Positions 51,873-60,383 of a stretch of 64,000 nt of DNA are shown here, piece by piece. The notes under the pieces are model-generated. The model did not search any database, was not told where the DNA came from, and saw only the letters and a list, made by a program, of their open reading frames with translations. The DNA comes from Mobilicoccus massiliensis (GTDB taxonomy: Bacteria; Actinomycetota; Actinomycetes; Actinomycetales; Dermatophilaceae): assembly GCF_000826525.2 (NCBI RefSeq), contig NZ_LN651326.1, forward strand, positions 186,001 through 250,000, in the 5' to 3' direction. Numbering within the stretch: the first letter of the stretch is position 1; each line of letters opens with the position of its first letter. The translations under genes and the position numbers were made by a program.

Positions 51873-53183
51873 GTGAGCCTCTTGCCCGCCCACCGCGAAC
51901 CGATCACCGTCATGGCCGACGGCACCGTCAAGCAGATCAACCCGTTGTCGGGCACCGAGGTCTGGACCGTGCCCGGCCGCGGTCACCGGCCCCTCGTCGC
52001 CGGCCGGGCGTCGCACATGGCCGAGGGACCGCGCGGCCGCGGGGTTCCGTGCGCGTTCTGCCTCGAACGCGCCGACGAGGTGCCACCGGAGAAGGCGCGG
52101 GTGGTGCGCTCGCGCGGAGTCACGGGAGCCACGGGAGCCGAGGAGGGCGGGTTCGTCACTCTCACCGCCGTACCGCCGGAGGAACTGCACTCGACGACAC
52201 CGGAGTTCCGCCGGCTGCCCAACCTCTTCGAGATCGTTTCGTACGAGTACTGGCGTGAGAACCACGGCCTCACGCCCATCGCCGAGGCACGGGCGAACCA
52301 CGACCGGTGGCTCGCCTCCCCGCGCGGGCGGGAGCTCGTGCTCGGAGTTCTGCGGGCGCGGTTCCTCTCTGCGGGCGGCTCGTCCGAGACCTGGGGGGCC
52401 CTGGACGACGACGCCCGTCTCGCGAGGTCGATGGCGTTCTTCGCCGGCGGCCACGACCTCGTCGTCCCGCGGCGGCACGTCACCGACGACGACCCCGAGG
52501 CACTCGCGTCCTCCGCCACTCTCACCCCGTCCGAGCACACCGCCTACGTGCGGTTCACCGTCGCGTCGATCGAGCGGCTCTACGCCGACATTCCGGCGGC
52601 GCGGTACGTGGCCGCGTTCCAGAACTGGCTCGCCCCTGCCGGGGCGTCGTTCGACCACCTGCACAAGCAACTCGTCGCCATCGACGAGCACGGCGATCAG
52701 GTGCAGCGCGAGTTGACGCGGCTCACCGCCCGATCCGGCCTCTACGCCGGTCACCTGCAGTACGCCCGCGACCAGGGGCTCGTCATCGCCGAGAACGATC
52801 ACGCCGTCGCCTTCGCGGGATTCGGCCACCGCTACCCGACGCTGGAGGTCTGGGCCAAGGACACGGATCGGCGCCCGTTCGAGATGACCCGCACCCAGAT
52901 AGACGGCGTCTCCGACGTGCTGCACGCCCTGCACGTCGCCACCGGCTCCGACATCCCCTGCAACGAGGAATGGCACCACCGCCCCGCCGACGTCGACCGG
53001 GCCATGCCGTGGCGCATCGAACTGAAGTGGCGCATCTCGACGCTCGCCGGCTTCGAGGGCGGCACGCGCATCTTCGTCACGACGCTCACGCCGTGGGCCC
53101 TGCGCGACCGGGCTCTCGAGACTCTCGTCGCCGCTCAGCGCGACGGCCGTCTGGCCGCAGGTCTGCGTCTCGCGCGAACGTGA
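51873..53183 (+). CDS. DUF4921 family protein, GalT/HIT-fold nucleotidyltransferase-like
   Basis: The 436-residue protein resembles galactose-1-phosphate uridylyltransferase in layout: an N-terminal CAFC zinc-knuckle-like pair near residue 60, FEIVSYEYWRENHG, and the HIT motif FDHLHKQ near residue 267 (GalT has HxHxQ). Two HIT-like halves are apparent, the second around GHRYPTLEVWAKD. The HxHxQ motif predicts transfer of a nucleotide or phosphate between sugar phosphates or nucleotides, but the true substrate of this actinobacterial family is not known to me. It is monocistronic, ending at a palindromic repeat. Confidence 0.75.
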   Translation: MSLLPAHREPITVMADGTVKQINPLSGTEVWTVPGRGHRPLVAGRASHMAEGPRGRGVPCAFCLERADEVPPEKARVVRSRGVTGATGAEEGGFVTLTAVPPEELHSTTPEFRRLPNLFEIVSYEYWRENHGLTPIAEARANHDRWLASPRGRELVLGVLRARFLSAGGSSETWGALDDDARLARSMAFFAGGHDLVVPRRHVTDDDPEALASSATLTPSEHTAYVRFTVASIERLYADIPAARYVAAFQNWLAPAGASFDHLHKQLVAIDEHGDQVQRELTRLTARSGLYAGHLQYARDQGLVIAENDHAVAFAGFGHRYPTLEVWAKDTDRRPFEMTRTQIDGVSDVLHALHVATGSDIPCNEEWHHRPADVDRAMPWRIELKWRISTLAGFEGGTRIFVTTLTPWALRDRALETLVAAQRDGRLAAGLRLART

Positions 53184-53207
53184 ACGGCCGTATTCATCCG
53201 TCGGTGT

Positions 53208-53262
53208 CGCTCGCACAGGCGTTTCCACCCCGTGCGTGCCGGTGAAAACGCCTGTTCGAGCG
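53208..53262. repeat. Single palindromic repeat element acting as a bidirectional terminator
   Basis: A forward half at 53208-53231 and an inverted half at 53239-53262 (31-bp offset, as in the 48-kb cluster) form a long hairpin with a 7-nt loop. It lies between the convergent ends of the DUF4921 gene and the CPBP protease gene. Confidence 0.75.
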
Positions 53263-53301
53263 AAGTTGGGGCGGGACGGAGTCGGGGCCGGGTCGTTCGG
53301 A

Positions 53302-54102
53302 TCAGAGCCAGCCGACGCGGTCGGCGAGGAGGGTGTAGCCGACGAAGGCGACGACGTCGAGGATCGTGTGGGCGACGACGAGCGGACCCACCCGGCCCCA
53401 GCGTCGATAGCCGAGCGCGACGATGAGGCCCATCGCGAGGTTGCCGACGAACCCGCCGAACCCCTGGTACAGGTGATAGGTGCCGCGGATGACGGCGGAG
53501 GTCAGCACGATCGCGATCCACGACCAGCCGGCCTGTGACCAGCGGGTGAACAGGTAGCCGATCATGACGACCTCTTCGAGGATCGCGTTCTGGGCCGCGG
53601 CGAGCACGAGAACGGGGATCGCCCACCACACGTGCTCGAGTCCGGCGGCGGCGATCGTCGTGTTGAGACCCATCGCCCGGGCCGCGAAGTACAGCGCGAG
53701 GCCGGGGATGCCGATGACCGCCGCGAGCAGGGCTCCGCGAGCGAGGTCGGACACCGGACGCCGCAGGTCGGCGCCGATACGCCGGGCCGCGGAGACGTCG
53801 TCGCGGGTGAGCAGGTACACGGCGAGCAACGCCGGCACGACCCCGAACCCCACCCCGACGAGCTGGTAGGCGAGATCGAGCCACGGCCGGTCGGGCGTGA
53901 CGGCCTCGTTCATCGTCGTGGTCTGTGCCGAGAGCGGCACCTGCGCCGTGAGCTTGCGAACGATCGACAACACCGCGTAGATCGCCGAACTCCCCAACGA
54001 GACTCCGAGAACGAGCACCGTCTCGTAGACCAGCGCCCGCGGCGGGGCAGGCGAGGTGGGTGCGGCGGCACGAGACGCGCTGCGTTCACTGGCTCCACTC
54101 AC
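53302..54102 (-). CDS. CPBP family intramembrane metalloprotease-like protein
   Basis: The 266-residue protein has about seven membrane helices. Family motif 1 is the Glu pair in NAILEEVVMIGYL, the FxxxH-like motif 2 is in TYHLYQGFGG, and motif 3 is VVAHTILDV. In eukaryotic CAAX proteases motif 1 continues with Arg; here that position is Ile, a variant common in bacteria, so peptidase activity is uncertain. The frame is open to 54306, but that start would overlap the divergent thioesterase start and read through a repeat region. The GTG at 54102 lies 6 nt after TACCCT and gives a normal N-terminus. Confidence 0.75.
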   Translation of the reverse strand: MSGASERSASRAAAPTSPAPPRALVYETVLVLGVSLGSSAIYAVLSIVRKLTAQVPLSAQTTTMNEAVTPDRPWLDLAYQLVGVGFGVVPALLAVYLLTRDDVSAARRIGADLRRPVSDLARGALLAAVIGIPGLALYFAARAMGLNTTIAAAGLEHVWWAIPVLVLAAAQNAILEEVVMIGYLFTRWSQAGWSWIAIVLTSAVIRGTYHLYQGFGGFVGNLAMGLIVALGYRRWGRVGPLVVAHTILDVVAFVGYTLLADRVGWL

Positions 54103-54108
54103 CCGGGG

Positions 54109-54114
54109 AGGGTA
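54109..54114 (-). promoter_or_regulatory. -10 box for leaderless CPBP gene
   Basis: TACCCT on the minus strand ends 6 nt before the GTG at 54102, supporting the short start. Confidence 0.45.
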
Positions 54115-54139
54115 ACGCCGCTGCCGACGCGCACGTGAC

Positions 54140-54267
54140 GAGACGGCAGGCGAGGTGGGGGCCGAGGCGGCAGGCGACGTGGCAGATGGGATGGAAGGCG
54201 ACGTGGAAGACGGGATGGCATCGAGGGTGGGGTGATCACCCCCGGCCCGCTTCCATCCCATCTGCCA
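54140..54267. repeat. Degenerate tandem repeats and inverted repeat in a divergent promoter region
   Basis: Units beginning GGCAGGCGA or AAGGCGACG repeat with ~24-bp spacing on the plus strand. An 18-bp perfect inverted repeat (TGGCAGATGGGATGGAAG at 54180-54197 and its complement at 54250-54267) flanks a 14-bp palindrome, GGGGTGATCACCCC (54229-54242). No gene is supported here. Confidence 0.65.
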
Positions 54268-54291
54268 TCTCGTGGCGAGCGACGTCCCCAC

Positions 54292-54297
54292 TACGAT
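54292..54297 (+). promoter_or_regulatory. -10 box for leaderless thioesterase gene
   Basis: TACGAT ends 7 nt before the ATG at 54305. Confidence 0.5.
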
Positions 54298-54304
54298 CAC
54301 GCTC

Positions 54305-55129
54305 ATGAGCGCGCAGACGGATGCGAACCCCCTCGGCCTCGAGTCGGATTCCCCGAGCTACTACCGGCGGATCGACGACGACACCTACATGCCGACGCTG
54401 CACGCGCAGGGGGCGTGGAATCCGGCCGAGCAGCACATGGCGCCGGTGTCCGGGCTCATCGCCCACTGTATGGAGACGTTCAACGGGCGCGACGACATGC
54501 AGCTCTCGCGCATCACCTACGAGATCCTCGGGATGATCCCCGCCGCACCGTCGCTCGTGAAGTGCCACACGTTGCGGCCGGGACGCACGATCGAGCTCGA
54601 CGAGGCCGTGATGACGGTCGAGGGCCGGCCGGTCGTGCGCGCCCGCGGCTGGCGGCTGTCCAAGCAGGACACGAGCGATGTCGCCGGCGGGTTGCCCGAG
54701 CCGATGCCGGCGCCCGATTCCATCGAGGCGTGGAACGGATCCTCGCTCTGGGCGGGCGGGTACATCGCGTCCCTGGAGTTCCGCCGCGACCCCGGCTCGG
54801 TTCCCGGTGACGGGCGCATGTGGTTGCGCTCGACCAAGTCCCTCATCGAGGACACCGACGTCAGCGACATGGCCACCTACCTCGGCCTCGTCGACACGGC
54901 CAACGGCGTCGCCACCCGCGCGCATCCGAACGAGTGGATGTTCCCCAACCTCGACCTCACGATCCACCTGTTCCGCTCGCCGCAGGCGGGGTGGGTCGGG
55001 TTCGACACCAACGTCGTCTTCGGTGATTCGGGCGTCGGGCTCACGTCGTCGGTGCTGCACGACATCCGCGGCCCGGTCGGTCGCGCCGAGCAGATCCTCA
55101 CGGTCCGCGAGTCCCCGTGGCGAGGCTGA
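54305..55129 (+). CDS. Acyl-CoA thioesterase-like double-hotdog protein
   Basis: The 274-residue protein has two hotdog-like halves (about 1-140 and 150-274). The first contains GLIAHCMETF and RITYEILGMIPAA, resembling the TesB/4HBT_3 family that hydrolyses acyl-CoA thioesters. LDLTIHLFRSPQAGWVG in the second half is a typical late motif. The substrate chain length is unknown. It is leaderless by the predicted -10. Upstream lies the repeat-rich divergent region shared with the CPBP gene. A PhzF gene follows after 113 bp, probably on its own promoter. Confidence 0.8.
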   Translation: MSAQTDANPLGLESDSPSYYRRIDDDTYMPTLHAQGAWNPAEQHMAPVSGLIAHCMETFNGRDDMQLSRITYEILGMIPAAPSLVKCHTLRPGRTIELDEAVMTVEGRPVVRARGWRLSKQDTSDVAGGLPEPMPAPDSIEAWNGSSLWAGGYIASLEFRRDPGSVPGDGRMWLRSTKSLIEDTDVSDMATYLGLVDTANGVATRAHPNEWMFPNLDLTIHLFRSPQAGWVGFDTNVVFGDSGVGLTSSVLHDIRGPVGRAEQILTVRESPWRG

Positions 55130-55230
55130 TCGCCCCGCGACCGCGCGGCCTCACCGGACGACCCCTGCGCAGACCCGGCTCGCCCCGCGTGGTGTCCACC
55201 ACTTGTGCCCCGTGAGAGCGCCGCTCCGCA

Positions 55231-55236
55231 TAGGCT
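55231..55236 (+). promoter_or_regulatory. -10 box of the phzF-like gene
   Basis: TAGGCT ends 6 nt before the ATG at 55243, the leaderless geometry. Confidence 0.45.
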
Positions 55237-55242
55237 CGGAGA

Positions 55243-56097
55243 ATGGACCTCACGTATCGGATCATCAACGTCTTCGCCAAGAAGGACGACCCGTTCTCCG
55301 GCAATGCGCTGTGCGTCTTCGACGACGCCGGCAACATGGAGGACGAGCTCATGCAGCAACTGGCGCAGCAGGCCAACCTCGAGACGGTGTTCATCCGCGA
55401 GTCCTCACCCGAGGGCGGCCGGATCCGTGTGTTCTCGGCCGGTGGCGAGGGCCGCTTCGCCGGTAGTGCGACGCTCGGCGCCGCGCACGTCATCAGCTGC
55501 ATGTACGGCAACCGCCGTGAGGAGCTGCACCTCACCTCGCGCAGCGTGGATGACGTCACCGTCGCCCCCGAGGGCAAGGACAACTGGATGATCAGGGCGA
55601 CGGGGGCCGAGGTGCGTCACCTCACCTCGACGCCGCAGATCCTCGCCTCCCTCGTGGGGTTGCGTCTGGAGTCGATCCACGGCGAGGTCATGGTCGTCGA
55701 CTCGGGGCGTTCGGGCATCGTGCTGCCGGTCAAGACCCCGGAGGACGTGCGCAAGGCCCACCTCGACGCCCGCATGCTCCACTCCTACGCGATGCTGCTC
55801 AACACCGAGCCGCAGGTCTACGTCTGGGCCGACAGCGGTGACGGTCAGATCGAGTCCCGCATGTTCTACGGCCCCTCCGGCGGTGTCGTCGAGGTCGCGG
55901 CCACCGGTTCGGGTGCGGCCAACCTCGGTCACTGGATGGCGGCCAACGGTCGTCACGGCCGCATGCGCATCTCGCAGGGTGCCGCCGTCGGCCGGCCGTC
56001 GTTCACCGACCTCGTCGTCGAGGAGAGCGGCGAGGTGTTCGTCGGCGGTCACGTCAACGAGATCGCGCACGGCCACTACGTGTTCGAGCTCTCCTGA
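55243..56097 (+). CDS. PhzF family isomerase/epimerase-like protein
   Basis: The 284-residue protein has the duplicated diaminopimelate-epimerase-like fold of PhzF. The catalytic Glu is E47 in QANLETVFI, and the second conserved signature is ATGSGAANLGHW. N-terminal VFAKKDDPFSGNALCVF is diagnostic. True PhzF isomerises a phenazine precursor, but there are no other phenazine genes here, so this is one of the many relatives with unknown substrate. It ends at a strong terminator. Confidence 0.9.
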   Translation: MDLTYRIINVFAKKDDPFSGNALCVFDDAGNMEDELMQQLAQQANLETVFIRESSPEGGRIRVFSAGGEGRFAGSATLGAAHVISCMYGNRREELHLTSRSVDDVTVAPEGKDNWMIRATGAEVRHLTSTPQILASLVGLRLESIHGEVMVVDSGRSGIVLPVKTPEDVRKAHLDARMLHSYAMLLNTEPQVYVWADSGDGQIESRMFYGPSGGVVEVAATGSGAANLGHWMAANGRHGRMRISQGAAVGRPSFTDLVVEESGEVFVGGHVNEIAHGHYVFELS

Positions 56098-56118
56098 GCG
56101 ACCCGTCCCACGAGGTTC

Positions 56119-56151
56119 GAGGCGGTCCCGAGCAGTGCTCGGGGCCGCCTC
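56119..56151 (+). terminator. Strong hairpin downstream of the phzF-like gene
   Basis: A 15-bp stem (56119-56133 with 56137-56151, one G:T pair) has a 3-nt loop and sits 21 bp past the stop. It lies between convergent genes and could serve both. Confidence 0.8.
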
Positions 56152-56200
56152 TCGTCGTCTCCGGCCGATGCCGACGGGGTCAGCCCACCCGGCACGGTTC

Positions 56201-56473
56201 TTACTCGTAGTGGGTCCACATCCTCAGGACGTGGACGACGTGCTCGTCGGGCAGAACCTCGTAGACGAGCCGGTGCTGGATGTTGATCCGACGCGAATAG
56301 CAGCCTGCGAGTTCGCCGACGAGCTTCTCGTACCGAGGAGGCATGGCGAACGGATCCTGGGCCAGGACGTCAAGAAGGGCCTGCGCCTTCGTCTTCAGCC
56401 CCGACGATGCGAGCTTCTTGGCATCCGTCTGCGCCTGACGCGAATAGACCAGCGTCCAGGGGGTGGTGCTCAC
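56201..56473 (-). CDS. yoeB: YoeB/Txe-type toxin (ribosome-dependent mRNA endonuclease)
   Basis: The 90-residue RelE-superfamily toxin is predicted to cut mRNA in the ribosomal A site. It has the family start WTLVYSRQAQTDAKKL, the EKL/GELAGCYSRRI centre with catalytic Arg, INIQHRLVYEV, and the C-terminal His-Tyr pair (THYE) of the active site. The start is the GTG at 56473, overlapping the antitoxin stop (GTGA). A much longer frame on this strand extends through the 1133-residue gene antisense and is rejected. Confidence 0.88.
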   Translation of the reverse strand: MSTTPWTLVYSRQAQTDAKKLASSGLKTKAQALLDVLAQDPFAMPPRYEKLVGELAGCYSRRINIQHRLVYEVLPDEHVVHVLRMWTHYE

Positions 56474-56712
56474 CAGTCCAGCTCGGTGGAGCCGGCCTCG
56501 ACGCCCTCGGTTCGGGCGTCGCGGATCGACTCGGACAACCCGGGCACGGACTCGAGGAAAAGGGTCTCCTGGATCGCCCGCCAGTCGTTCTCGCCGATGA
56601 GCACGGCGTTGCCTCGCTGACCGGTGATGGTCAACGGCTCGGATTCCGTGTTGACCTGGTCGATCAGCCGATACAGATTGGCTCGGGCCGAGGTTGCGGA
56701 TACTGCGGTCAT
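56470..56712 (-). CDS. yefM: YefM/Phd-type antitoxin
   Basis: This 80-residue antitoxin has an N-terminal DNA-binding/dimer part (SATSARANLYRLIDQV, PLTITGQRGNAVLIGENDW) and a C-terminal toxin-wrapping tail ending in an acidic EAGSTELDW. It precedes and overlaps the toxin gene, the normal order. GGGAGGTG lies 7 nt before the ATG, and a palindromic operator lies just upstream, so the pair should be autorepressed. Confidence 0.9.
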   Translation of the reverse strand: MTAVSATSARANLYRLIDQVNTESEPLTITGQRGNAVLIGENDWRAIQETLFLESVPGLSESIRDARTEGVEAGSTELDW

Positions 56713-56732
56713 CGTTCTTCACCTCCCATAGC

Positions 56733-56752
56733 ACGTACGGTATCACGTACGT
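56733..56752. promoter_or_regulatory. Operator of the toxin-antitoxin operon
   Basis: ACGTACG (56733-56739) and CGTACGT (56746-56752) form an inverted repeat with a 6-bp spacer, about 20 bp upstream of the antitoxin ATG. Each arm contains a GTAC core, like the known yefM operator with its TGTACA elements. Confidence 0.6.
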
Positions 56753-56980
56753 CTCTGTCCTGAATCCGCGACGAGGGCAGCCGGTCACCGGCGCGCCACC
56801 GACGAGAGGGCAACGCAGCGTCGCCCACGACGAACCCCGCGGCAGCTCGACCACATTCGCCCCGGGCCAGGGCGCGCGGCGGCGGCTAGGGTGAAGTCGA
56901 CAGTCCGAAGCGGCCGCGTGCGCCCGCAGCGCGGCCGAACGGATGGGCAGCAGTCTCCGTCGACAGCCGGAAGGTCCGCC

Positions 56981-59900
56981 ATGGCAAACCCCGATGTCAC
57001 CACGATGATCAACCTCCGCCTGACCCTCCTCGGGTTGCCCGGTGTCGCGGGCGCCGATTCGAGCACTGTCGAGGAGCTCGTGGCGCCGGTCCTCGCCCGT
57101 CAGCGCGAGTTCTCCCGCCGCCTCTCCGAGCGGCTCTGCCACGTCGACCAGCGCATCGAGGACTTCCTCACCGACTACCTCGACGGCACCGGCATCACGC
57201 CCACCCTGCCGCGGCGCACGCTCGTCCTCGACAGCCCCGGCCTCGCCCGCGAGCTCTCGCTGCCGGTGCACGGCGACCGCTTCACCTCGCCCCTCGTCAG
57301 CAGCTACCGGGTGGCCAACGGCGTGCTGCACAACCCGGCCAGCGACCGGCGCACCACCGCCGGCGTCTTCCACATCGTCGAGGGCGGCCTGCCGGTGCCG
57401 GACGACAAGAAGGCCGTGCCGGTCGCCGTCTTCGGGCGTCTGTTGGAGGCGGCCGTCACGCCCCCGCAGGAGGCGATGCTGCTGCCGTACACCGCCGAGG
57501 AGTCCGCACCGGCGGCCTGTTTCGTCTCGTTGCTGCTGCACCCGCTCGTCGTGCCCGCCGTACCGGGCTTCTGTCGCGAGAAGCGTATGGAGATCCGGTT
57601 CATCGCGCCCGGGGGCCTCGTCTCCAACCTCGACTTCGTCGAGGGCATCTTCGGCAACGGCGGCGACCCCTACCTGCCCGAGAACGACGCCGCTCTCGAC
57701 CCGTCGGGATGGACCGGCACGACCGGCTGCGTCATCCTCGCCCCGCACCTCGTGCGTCTCACCAAGAAGGAGCTCGGCCTCCCCCACCACGACGAGGCCA
57801 CCGAGCGGCAGCGGCGCGACGGCATGTGCTGGCGGCGGGAGGACGAGCGGTACAACGACGGCGGCGCGTTCAAGATCTGCGCCCGCGACGAGCGCGGCGT
57901 GATCGTCACGATCATCGCCGACAACTACTTCGGCTACTGCAAGAAGGAGGTCAAGACCCAGATCGGTTACTCCGCCAACCTCTACGGCGGGGTCGAGGAG
58001 GAGCACGCCGGCGGGGCGCTCGTGTTCCCCAGCTACGACCTCGGGCGCGCGTTCACCGACACGTTCCTCGATCCCGACCAGTCGGTCGAGGAGGTCGTCG
58101 CGCGCGACCCCGACCGGTTCGAGGTGCAGCCCGAGGGCCACGCCCTCGACCGTGCGCACCCGGAGTTCGTCCTCGTTCCCGGGCACGCCACCTACCGGCT
58201 GCGCGAGCAGTCGATCACGTGGGAGGGGCCCGGCGGCGAGACGCGCACGATCCCGCTGCTCGCCGGCCACGTCTATTTCGGCCCCGGTGGCTACCGGGTG
58301 CACCTGCACCAGGATCCGGAGTCCCGCACCGAGTGGAGCCTCATCGGCACCTCCGCCCGCGCGACGAGCTGTCACAAGCCGAGCACGGTCTCCGGCGGCG
58401 GCAAGTCGGAGATCTCCAAGGCGATCTCGGACGCGTTCGTCGCCGGCACGAGCTACACCGCCGACCTCACCGCCGACCTCGACGTCGTGCAGGAGATCCT
58501 CGAGCGCGACTACTCCGACCGGTTCGCCGACCCCGCGCGCAACGGTGAGGACCACCGCTCGGTGCTCTCGAGCCGTCGCAGCGCGGGCAGCGTCATCAAG
58601 CTCCTCACCCCGCGCGCCGACTACTCCGACGAGTACAACGCGTGGCTCGAGTCGATCCCCCAGCACGTCAAGGAGCTCGTCTACGTCGTCAAAGACGCCT
58701 ACGACCCCGAGTGGGGCGAGGACTGGCGCAGCCACTTCACCGTCGGCATCATCAACGGCCGCAGTGGAAACCAGGTGCGCCTCGACACCGAGAAGATCCG
58801 CATCCACATGCTGCGCGTCGGGTTCGACCCCGACGGCTCGTGGCGTCTCTTCGGCCTGCGCCCCGACTTCAGCCCGGCCGTCAAGGTGCAGACCGAGGAC
58901 GACATCACGGCGAGCATCGTCGTGCCGCCGGGCACGGTGCTCGACGGGGTCGACGACGAGGCCGGTGCACCGCACTTCTCGCGCAAGGTCGTCGAGAACT
59001 GCGAGAACCTGCTGTTCCAGCGTCCCGACGACGCGATCCACCGCGGATACGACACCCAGGCGGAGGCCGACATCGCCCGGCCCGGCACGTTCCTGTCGAA
59101 CTTCGAACCGCTCACCCGCCCCGACGTCGCCGCGATGATGAGGGACGCGATCGACTTCAGCCGGTACAGCGCGCCGATGCGGCACCTGCTCGAGCGGTTC
59201 GACGCCGACGACGCACCCGACTACGTCGTCTCGTCCTCCGAGCCCCGCATCGTCGACGGCAAGCGCTCGAAGAATCCGCGCTACCTGCAGGTGCGTCCCG
59301 ACCACGCCGATCCGCTCAACACCGCGGCGGCCGACATCGCCCGCCACCTGCACGACGACGTTCCGCTGCGACGGCCCCTGCCCCACCCGGTCGACGTCGT
59401 CGCCGCGGGGCGTCGCAACAACCCGCCGGAACCCGGCGTTCCCCCACTGTGCGCCTTCAACCCGCTGCACTACCTCGAGCTGCCCGAGCTGTTCATGGAG
59501 TTCATCAGCTCGATGACCGGCAAGTCCCCGTCGACGACGGGCGCCGGCTCGGAGGGGGCCCTCACCAAGGCGCCGTTCAACGCGATGCCGGCGACGATCG
59601 ACCTCAACGCCGCGTTCCTCTCCTACGCCCTCTGCGGCTACGACGGGTGGATCTCGGCCGCGGGATACGTCGGCCCCAAGGCGCGCGTGGACCACGACAT
59701 CAGCCTGCTCGTGCCCGAGGTGTTCGCCCGGATGACACCCGACGAGCGCGACGCCGGGCGGCTCGTCGCCGGTGGTTACCTGGAGAAGCTCGAGGACTTC
59801 GAGTTCGACGGCCGACCCGTGCTCGCGAGCCGGCTGGGCTACCGCATGACGGCGGCGTTCTCGTCGAGTTACTTCGGCCGGGTGTTCATGCATCCGCAGG

Positions 59901-60382
59901 TCGTGTTCACCCCCGAGATGCTGCGGCCGGAGGAGCAGGACCCGGCGGTGTTCGCCGAGTCCATGGCGACGATGGTCACGACCCACGAACGCGTCGCCCG
60001 CGCGTATTTCGACGACGGCACGATCAGCTACGCCGTCCCGCCCCTGCGGGCCCTGCTCGAGATCATGGCGAACGGCTCCACGAGCGAGGGCTGGACGCTG
60101 GGCAGCGCCGAGCTGCGCGAGATGTTCACGCGCGACAGCGTCCTCGCCTCCGACTGGTACGCGGCCCGACTCGACGCCTTCCGCGCCGGCGAGGTCGCCC
60201 GCACCGGCCGGGCCGTCGACACCCTGCGCGACTTCGCCTCTCAGCGCGGCAACGAGTCGGTCGTGAGCCGCCTCGGCCTCGTCGGGCGCCTACGCAAGGC
60301 CGAGGAGTCACTCACGCGCTTCGAGGCCCCCGGTTATCGCCGCAGTCTCGTCGGCACCCTCGGTCGGCAACCGGAGCTGTGA
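56981..60382 (+). CDS. Large conserved protein with P-loop-like motif (possibly PEP-carboxykinase related), function unknown
   Basis: This 1133-residue soluble protein begins at the ATG 56981 (GGAAGG upstream); the frame opens 30 codons earlier without support. There is no signal peptide or membrane helix. A nucleotide-binding-like motif, TVSGGGKSEISKA, lies at ~469-480 (GGGKS 472-476). Nearby CHKPS, and earlier ADNYFGYCKKEVKTQIGYSANLYGG in two segments, look strongly conserved. The P-loop context recalls the kinase-type loop of ATP-dependent PEP carboxykinases, but the rest of that enzyme is not apparent. I do not recognise the family with certainty. A TAGGGT hexamer at ~56886 would give a ~85-nt leader. 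It is monocistronic, closed by a strong terminator. Confidence 0.7.
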   Translation: MANPDVTTMINLRLTLLGLPGVAGADSSTVEELVAPVLARQREFSRRLSERLCHVDQRIEDFLTDYLDGTGITPTLPRRTLVLDSPGLARELSLPVHGDRFTSPLVSSYRVANGVLHNPASDRRTTAGVFHIVEGGLPVPDDKKAVPVAVFGRLLEAAVTPPQEAMLLPYTAEESAPAACFVSLLLHPLVVPAVPGFCREKRMEIRFIAPGGLVSNLDFVEGIFGNGGDPYLPENDAALDPSGWTGTTGCVILAPHLVRLTKKELGLPHHDEATERQRRDGMCWRREDERYNDGGAFKICARDERGVIVTIIADNYFGYCKKEVKTQIGYSANLYGGVEEEHAGGALVFPSYDLGRAFTDTFLDPDQSVEEVVARDPDRFEVQPEGHALDRAHPEFVLVPGHATYRLREQSITWEGPGGETRTIPLLAGHVYFGPGGYRVHLHQDPESRTEWSLIGTSARATSCHKPSTVSGGGKSEISKAISDAFVAGTSYTADLTADLDVVQEILERDYSDRFADPARNGEDHRSVLSSRRSAGSVIKLLTPRADYSDEYNAWLESIPQHVKELVYVVKDAYDPEWGEDWRSHFTVGIINGRSGNQVRLDTEKIRIHMLRVGFDPDGSWRLFGLRPDFSPAVKVQTEDDITASIVVPPGTVLDGVDDEAGAPHFSRKVVENCENLLFQRPDDAIHRGYDTQAEADIARPGTFLSNFEPLTRPDVAAMMRDAIDFSRYSAPMRHLLERFDADDAPDYVVSSSEPRIVDGKRSKNPRYLQVRPDHADPLNTAAADIARHLHDDVPLRRPLPHPVDVVAAGRRNNPPEPGVPPLCAFNPLHYLELPELFMEFISSMTGKSPSTTGAGSEGALTKAPFNAMPATIDLNAAFLSYALCGYDGWISAAGYVGPKARVDHDISLLVPEVFARMTPDERDAGRLVAGGYLEKLEDFEFDGRPVLASRLGYRMTAAFSSSYFGRVFMHPQVVFTPEMLRPEEQDPAVFAESMATMVTTHERVARAYFDDGTISYAVPPLRALLEIMANGSTSEGWTLGSAELREMFTRDSVLASDWYAARLDAFRAGEVARTGRAVDTLRDFASQRGNESVVSRLGLVGRLRKAEESLTRFEAPGYRRSLVGTLGRQPEL

Positions 60383-60383
60383 G

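Noticed and set aside
53302..54306. 334-residue CPBP protease with a Ser/Pro-rich N-terminus
   Set aside because: The extension is translated from tandem repeats and would overlap the divergent thioesterase start; the GTG at 54102 has its own -10.
56201..59986. 1261-residue minus-strand open frame
   Set aside because: All but the last 90 codons lie antisense to the 1133-residue gene and are a shadow of high-GC codon use; only the YoeB part is real.
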